DNA of 8,843 bases from JBPBPI01 sp050954885 (GTDB lineage Bacteria; Pseudomonadota; Alphaproteobacteria; Caedimonadales; Caedimonadaceae), in contig JBPBPI010000129.1 of NCBI GenBank assembly GCA_050954885.1, forward strand, positions 1 through 8,843. The letters run 5' to 3'. Position numbers and translations under genes: made by a program. Shown here one piece after another: positions 5,791 to 8,843 of this stretch. Below the pieces are notes generated by a model. The model saw only the letters and a list, made by a program, of their open reading frames with translations, was not told the origin of the DNA and ran no database searches. Every line of letters starts with the position of its first letter. Within the stretch, counting starts at the first letter, position 1.

Positions 5791-6218
5791 CATATCAAAC
5801 TTTAGAAAATATTGTCAGTGCTTTGACCGAAGTTCTGACCATTGAAAATGGTTTATTAAAAGAATTTAAAGCCCAAGAAGCGTTGATATATTTGGAACAA
5901 AAGAATCAGCTGATGGACGCCTTGCAACATCAAACAGAAAATCTTAAAAAAGATGCTCAGATGCTGTACCAAAAAACAGGCGCTGAAAAAGATCACCTCA
6001 GAGATCAAGTCAAAACAATTTATACCTTGGCCCAAGAAAATGATTCTCTGATCGATAGAATTTGTCAAATCAATCAAAGGATCATGAATCGAATTATGAC
6101 AAAAGTTCGTAAAATCACATCACCGGTTGATTTCTACACGGCTCAAGGGCAAAAAAATCAATTGAGCCAATACCATCGTTATGCAACCGCACCTATGGCA
6201 TTTAGTAACCAAATATAA
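5787..6218 (+). CDS. flgN: FlgN-type flagellar export chaperone (FlbY-like)
   Basis: FlgN chaperones hold the hook-filament junction proteins FlgK and FlgL in the cytoplasm before type III export. This 143-residue protein is almost entirely alpha-helical, with no signal peptide or membrane segment. It has the FlgN layout: a first helix with an early Glu (TLENIVSALTEVLTIENGLL, 5-24), a helix with KEFKAQEALIYLEQKNQLMD, and long coiled-coil-like helices to about residue 110. The tail around YTAQGQKNQLSQYHRY resembles those of FlgN-family proteins. AAGGAG at 5774-5779 with a seven-base spacer is the best ribosome binding site in the operon. The ATGA overlap with flgJ and the position directly before flgK and flgL support the call. 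FlgN sequences are weakly conserved, so context carries much of the weight; Caulobacter has flbY at this place. Confidence 0.65.
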   Translation: MTYQTLENIVSALTEVLTIENGLLKEFKAQEALIYLEQKNQLMDALQHQTENLKKDAQMLYQKTGAEKDHLRDQVKTIYTLAQENDSLIDRICQINQRIMNRIMTKVRKITSPVDFYTAQGQKNQLSQYHRYATAPMAFSNQI

Positions 6219-6230
6219 AGGTTTGAAGAC

Positions 6231-8072
6231 ATGGTCAATACAGTTTCAAATGGCGGATTGACAGCAGCAACGCAAAATGCGCTGAGTGGGATCAATGCCG
6301 CCAATCAGAAATTGGGCGTTATTTCAAACAATATCGTCAACGGCAGCACACCTGGCTTTTCAGCTAAAAAAATTGACATCATCAGTCGTGATTTTGGCGG
6401 CATCGGCAGCGGTGTCCAAACAAATGCACCATATCGCAATACCGACGAAGTGCTTGTTGAAGATATCCGGGTACAAAGCAGCGAGGTTAATTTTAACAAA
6501 AGATTGAATCAAACCTATCAAAATATTCAAGAGCATTTCGGCACGCCAGGTCAACACAATTCCCTGGGAAATCAAATGCGTAATTTTACCAACAGTGTGT
6601 CCGCCGTGGCCACATCCCCCAATTCAACAATTTTACAAAATCAAGTCATTAATGCGGCAAAAACTTTGACCGCTGAGCTTGGCAAATTAGGGACCAATGT
6701 TCAATCATTGCGTAATGCTAGTGATCAAAATATCGCTCAAACAGTTGAGGCGGTGAATACTGCCTTGAATACTGTTAACAACCTCAACACCTTGATTGTT
6801 CAAAATCAAGCCTCAGGGGCGTCTGTTGCTGATTATCAAGATCAACGAGATCAAGCAGTAAAGACAATTACAGAGCATATGAACATCACGGTCCGTGTGC
6901 AACCGTCAAACACAGCGTCGCAAAGTTTTGCAGGATCAATTCAAATCACAACCGGTAACGGCTCGAGCTTATTACAAGGCGGTGTTGTGACACCTTTAAG
7001 CTTTATCCCAACCACCAGTATCGATGCGACATTTAATGCACCAACATCCATTTTGTTAAACGGCATCAATATTGCGCCTCAAATCACCGGTGGCACATTG
7101 GGCGCAGATATCCAAATTCGTGACACAATTTTGCCCCATCTTCAAAATGATTTAGACACCCTGACGGTTCAATTGCGCGATTCTGTGAACAGTGTCCACA
7201 ACCTTGGATCTGGGTTTCCAGCGTCTCAAGCTTTGACAGGACAACGATCGATGGCAACTGGTGGCAACACACCTTTTACCGGCAGTGGCGTCGTTCGCGT
7301 GGCTTTGGTGGATTTGACGTCTGGAAATTATATTCAAGCTCAAGATTATGACTTGTCGCGTGCGGCAACGCTCAATGATGTCATGACCAATTTGACCACA
7401 ACAGGCAGCGGGGGTAATATCCGTGTTCAATTGACTGCCAACAATCAACTCATGGTCTCTAGCACACTGCCTAATGTTGGCGTGGCTGTGTGTTCCGTGG
7501 GTCAGCCTGCGCACGAGACCATGAGTGGTAAAAGTTTAGGTTTCTCTCATTATTTTGGCCTCAATGATTTTTTTGTGACCCCGTCCATGGCCGTTCAAGA
7601 TGGTCAATCTATCGCAGGGGCCACCAATCAATTGGCATTAAGAGATGATATTAAAAACACGCCAAGTCTCATGTCCCGTGGCCAAATCAATGGGATCACA
7701 CCTGGGCCAGTTGCGCCAGGCACCCCTGCCATTGCTCAAGGTGATCGGTCTGTTATGCGTTCGATCTCAGATGCATTAAACAATAAGATGTTATTTCAAA
7801 CCTCAGGCAATCTAACCGCTCGTTCAACCACCTTTGCGGGTTATGCCAACGATATTATTGCCACCAATGCAACAGCCACAGCCAACAATGCCCAAGCCTA
7901 TAAAACAAAAAATGAACTGCTATCTGCATCGGAAAAACGTTTGTCAGATGTCTCAGGGGTTAATTTGTCCAGTGAAGTGGGAGATATGATGTTGACACAG
8001 AAGCTTTTAACGTCTTCAGCACGTGTGCTGAGTGTGGTCAAAGAATGTTTCGACATTTTATTAAAAATTTAA
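6231..8072 (+). CDS. flgK: Flagellar hook-associated protein 1, FlgK
   Basis: FlgK forms the first ring of the hook-filament junction after export through the flagellar type III apparatus. The 613-residue protein is within the family range. The N-terminal D0 helix has ALSGINAANQKLGVISNNI (about 17-35), followed by VNGSTPGFSAKK, the family's SNNIaNanTPGYS motif. Residues 100-230 hold the long helical region with NSLGNQMRNF and the DYQDQRDQAVKTITEHM segment. A variable beta-rich middle (about 240-510) includes SLGFSHYFGLNDFF. The C-terminus carries SGVNLSSEVGDMMLTQ from residue 575 and SSARVLSVVKECFDILLKI, the conserved helix that pairs with D0. Two cysteines (one in VAVCSVG, one at 606) are unusual in an axial flagellar protein. 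AAAGG at 6217-6221 overlaps the flgN stop and serves the ATG at 6231; the gap to flgL is 13 bases. Confidence 0.95.
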   Translation: MVNTVSNGGLTAATQNALSGINAANQKLGVISNNIVNGSTPGFSAKKIDIISRDFGGIGSGVQTNAPYRNTDEVLVEDIRVQSSEVNFNKRLNQTYQNIQEHFGTPGQHNSLGNQMRNFTNSVSAVATSPNSTILQNQVINAAKTLTAELGKLGTNVQSLRNASDQNIAQTVEAVNTALNTVNNLNTLIVQNQASGASVADYQDQRDQAVKTITEHMNITVRVQPSNTASQSFAGSIQITTGNGSSLLQGGVVTPLSFIPTTSIDATFNAPTSILLNGINIAPQITGGTLGADIQIRDTILPHLQNDLDTLTVQLRDSVNSVHNLGSGFPASQALTGQRSMATGGNTPFTGSGVVRVALVDLTSGNYIQAQDYDLSRAATLNDVMTNLTTTGSGGNIRVQLTANNQLMVSSTLPNVGVAVCSVGQPAHETMSGKSLGFSHYFGLNDFFVTPSMAVQDGQSIAGATNQLALRDDIKNTPSLMSRGQINGITPGPVAPGTPAIAQGDRSVMRSISDALNNKMLFQTSGNLTARSTTFAGYANDIIATNATATANNAQAYKTKNELLSASEKRLSDVSGVNLSSEVGDMMLTQKLLTSSARVLSVVKECFDILLKI

Positions 8073-8085
8073 GAAGAGGGTTAAA

Positions 8086-8760
8086 ATGCCAATCGTTGGA
8101 AATGCAAGTGATTTAGGAACTTTTAATCAGATAACATCAACAGCACAAGGCTTGTCGCAAAAGGCCAATCAGTTGAATATTCAAAGTTCAACCGGTGAGA
8201 AGGCGCAACTTTTTTCTGATTTTGCACCTGAAGCTCGACTTTATACCGGAAATTTTGACCTGAAATCTGAAAACACACAATTGATCGACGATTATAAGGT
8301 CTGTCAAGGACGGCTTCAAAATGCTGAAGTTAAGATACGTTCCATCAACGATCGGTTTAACGAGTTTCGTATTCAACTGACGCAAGTTCTCAGCCCCGAT
8401 GGGGCAAAAAATGCCGAATTTAAAGATTATTGTGCAAAAACCTTACAAAGTATTCAATCGTCTTTAAATGGCAAAGATATCCAAGGCGACAATTTGTTTG
8501 GCGGCAATAAAACCTCAGGGCTCGCATGTGATATCAGCAAATTGCCGACCTTTACATTAGGACAAGCCCCAAATTATGACTATGCTGTGGGAGATTCCAC
8601 CCTTCAACAAGTAGGTGACGCCACAACCTATGGTGTGACCGCCTTTACCCAAGGATTTGCCCAAGTTCTGCAATGCCTCAAGATTGGGGCAGATAATGCT
8701 CCTAATACGGATGCCAACAGCCCGTCCATGCAACTTTTGCGTCAATGTATAGCTGATTGA
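8086..8760 (+). CDS. flgL: Flagellar hook-associated protein 3, FlgL, C-terminally truncated at an IS end
   Basis: FlgL is the second junction ring, a flagellin relative onto which the filament grows. This copy has 224 residues, whereas family members are usually near 300. The N-terminal helix (about 8-32), the helical domain around KSENTQLIDDY (60-70), the EVKIRSINDRFNEFRIQLTQ helix (81-100) and the family signature DIQGDNLFGGNKTSG (131-145) are present. The open frame stops after MQLLRQCIAD, where other members continue into a long C-terminal helix that packs against the N-terminal one. IS630-type sequence starts at this point, and the last two to four residues and the stop are probably supplied by the element. 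Five cysteines (73, 116, 148, 197, 221) are striking. GAGGG at 8076-8080, five bases before the ATG, is a good ribosome binding site. The protein is probably unable to assemble normally. Confidence 0.85.
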   Translation: MPIVGNASDLGTFNQITSTAQGLSQKANQLNIQSSTGEKAQLFSDFAPEARLYTGNFDLKSENTQLIDDYKVCQGRLQNAEVKIRSINDRFNEFRIQLTQVLSPDGAKNAEFKDYCAKTLQSIQSSLNGKDIQGDNLFGGNKTSGLACDISKLPTFTLGQAPNYDYAVGDSTLQQVGDATTYGVTAFTQGFAQVLQCLKIGADNAPNTDANSPSMQLLRQCIAD

Positions 8761-8843
8761 CGTAATGATTTGTCTTTGATATTTTGAGTGAATGAGTTAC
8801 GGATATAGCATAGATTTAAGGGAACGTGTTCTGTTTTATATTG
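8748..8843 (+). mobile_element. Left end of an IS630-type insertion sequence, cut by the window edge
   Basis: A transposase start of IS630 type begins at 8792, close to where the flgL frame is cut off. IS630 elements insert at and duplicate TA; TATA at 8748-8751 offers such a site, making it the likely junction. The right end and the terminal inverted repeat partner lie outside the window, so the exact border is inferred. Confidence 0.6.
8792..8843 (+). CDS. IS630-family transposase, N-terminal fragment (runs off the window)
   Basis: Only the first 17 codons are visible: MSYGYSIDLRERVLFYI. This is the characteristic opening of IS630-type transposases (MxYSxDLRxRVLxYI), which starts a helix-turn-helix DNA-binding domain; the DDE catalytic domain would follow beyond the window. 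The purine-rich TTTTGAGTG just before the ATG may serve as ribosome binding site. Whether the gene is intact cannot be judged from here. Confidence 0.75.
   Translation, partial: MSYGYSIDLRERVLFYI

Noticed and set aside
7152..7514. A 120-codon open frame on the minus strand inside flgK
   Set aside because: It lies wholly within a well-supported conserved gene on the other strand and has no protein-like composition or start signal; it is an antisense shadow.
1..8843. CRISPR array, tRNA, rRNA or a riboswitch
   Set aside because: I saw no regularly spaced repeats, cloverleaf or conserved RNA core on either strand; the untranslated gaps are short and AT-rich.

Overview
The window looks like chromosome from a host-associated alphaproteobacterium. 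The support is a flagellar block in Caulobacter-type order (fliX divergent from flgI, then a FlgJ-type rod protein, a FlgN-type chaperone, flgK and flgL), an alphaproteobacterial-type DksA with a depleted zinc finger, and a FlgI P-ring protein, which implies an outer membrane. A Sec-exported protein with an F-box-like motif, low GC in places and an IS630-type end suggest an intracellular or protist-associated lineage such as Holosporales. That placement is inference; there is no rRNA here to test it.

Layout. Positions 107-1201 (minus) encode an Fe-S cluster RNA m5U methyltransferase of the RlmD/TrmA family. Positions 1292-1546 (minus) hold a small unknown gene. Positions 1547-1799 are a very AT-rich divergent promoter region with a 14-bp palindrome and repeated TTGACA motifs. 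Positions 1800-2771 (plus) encode the secreted F-box-like protein, whose frame stays open for 57 codons past its TAG stop. Positions 2946-3118 hold only an ORF remnant and a terminator hairpin. dksA (3119-3577) and fliX (3661-4092) lie on the minus strand. A sigma-54-type promoter (4221-4237) sits in the fliX-flgI gap and drives the plus-strand operon flgI-flgJ-flgN-flgK-flgL (4290-8760). The window ends inside the start of an IS630-type transposase gene.

How the genes work together. FliX in Caulobacter couples flagellar assembly to the sigma-54 activator FlbD, so fliX opposite a sigma-54-type promoter is a coherent regulatory pair. FlgI forms the P ring, FlgJ acts in rod assembly, and the FlgN-type chaperone lies directly upstream of its expected clients FlgK and FlgL, which form the hook-filament junction. 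FlgL appears to lose its C-terminal helix at the IS end and carries five cysteines, so the flagellum may be decaying or non-functional in this strain.

The least expected element is the Sec-exported F-box-like protein at 1800-2771. It lies in strikingly AT-rich DNA between conserved housekeeping and flagellar genes and is the best candidate for a host-interaction factor.
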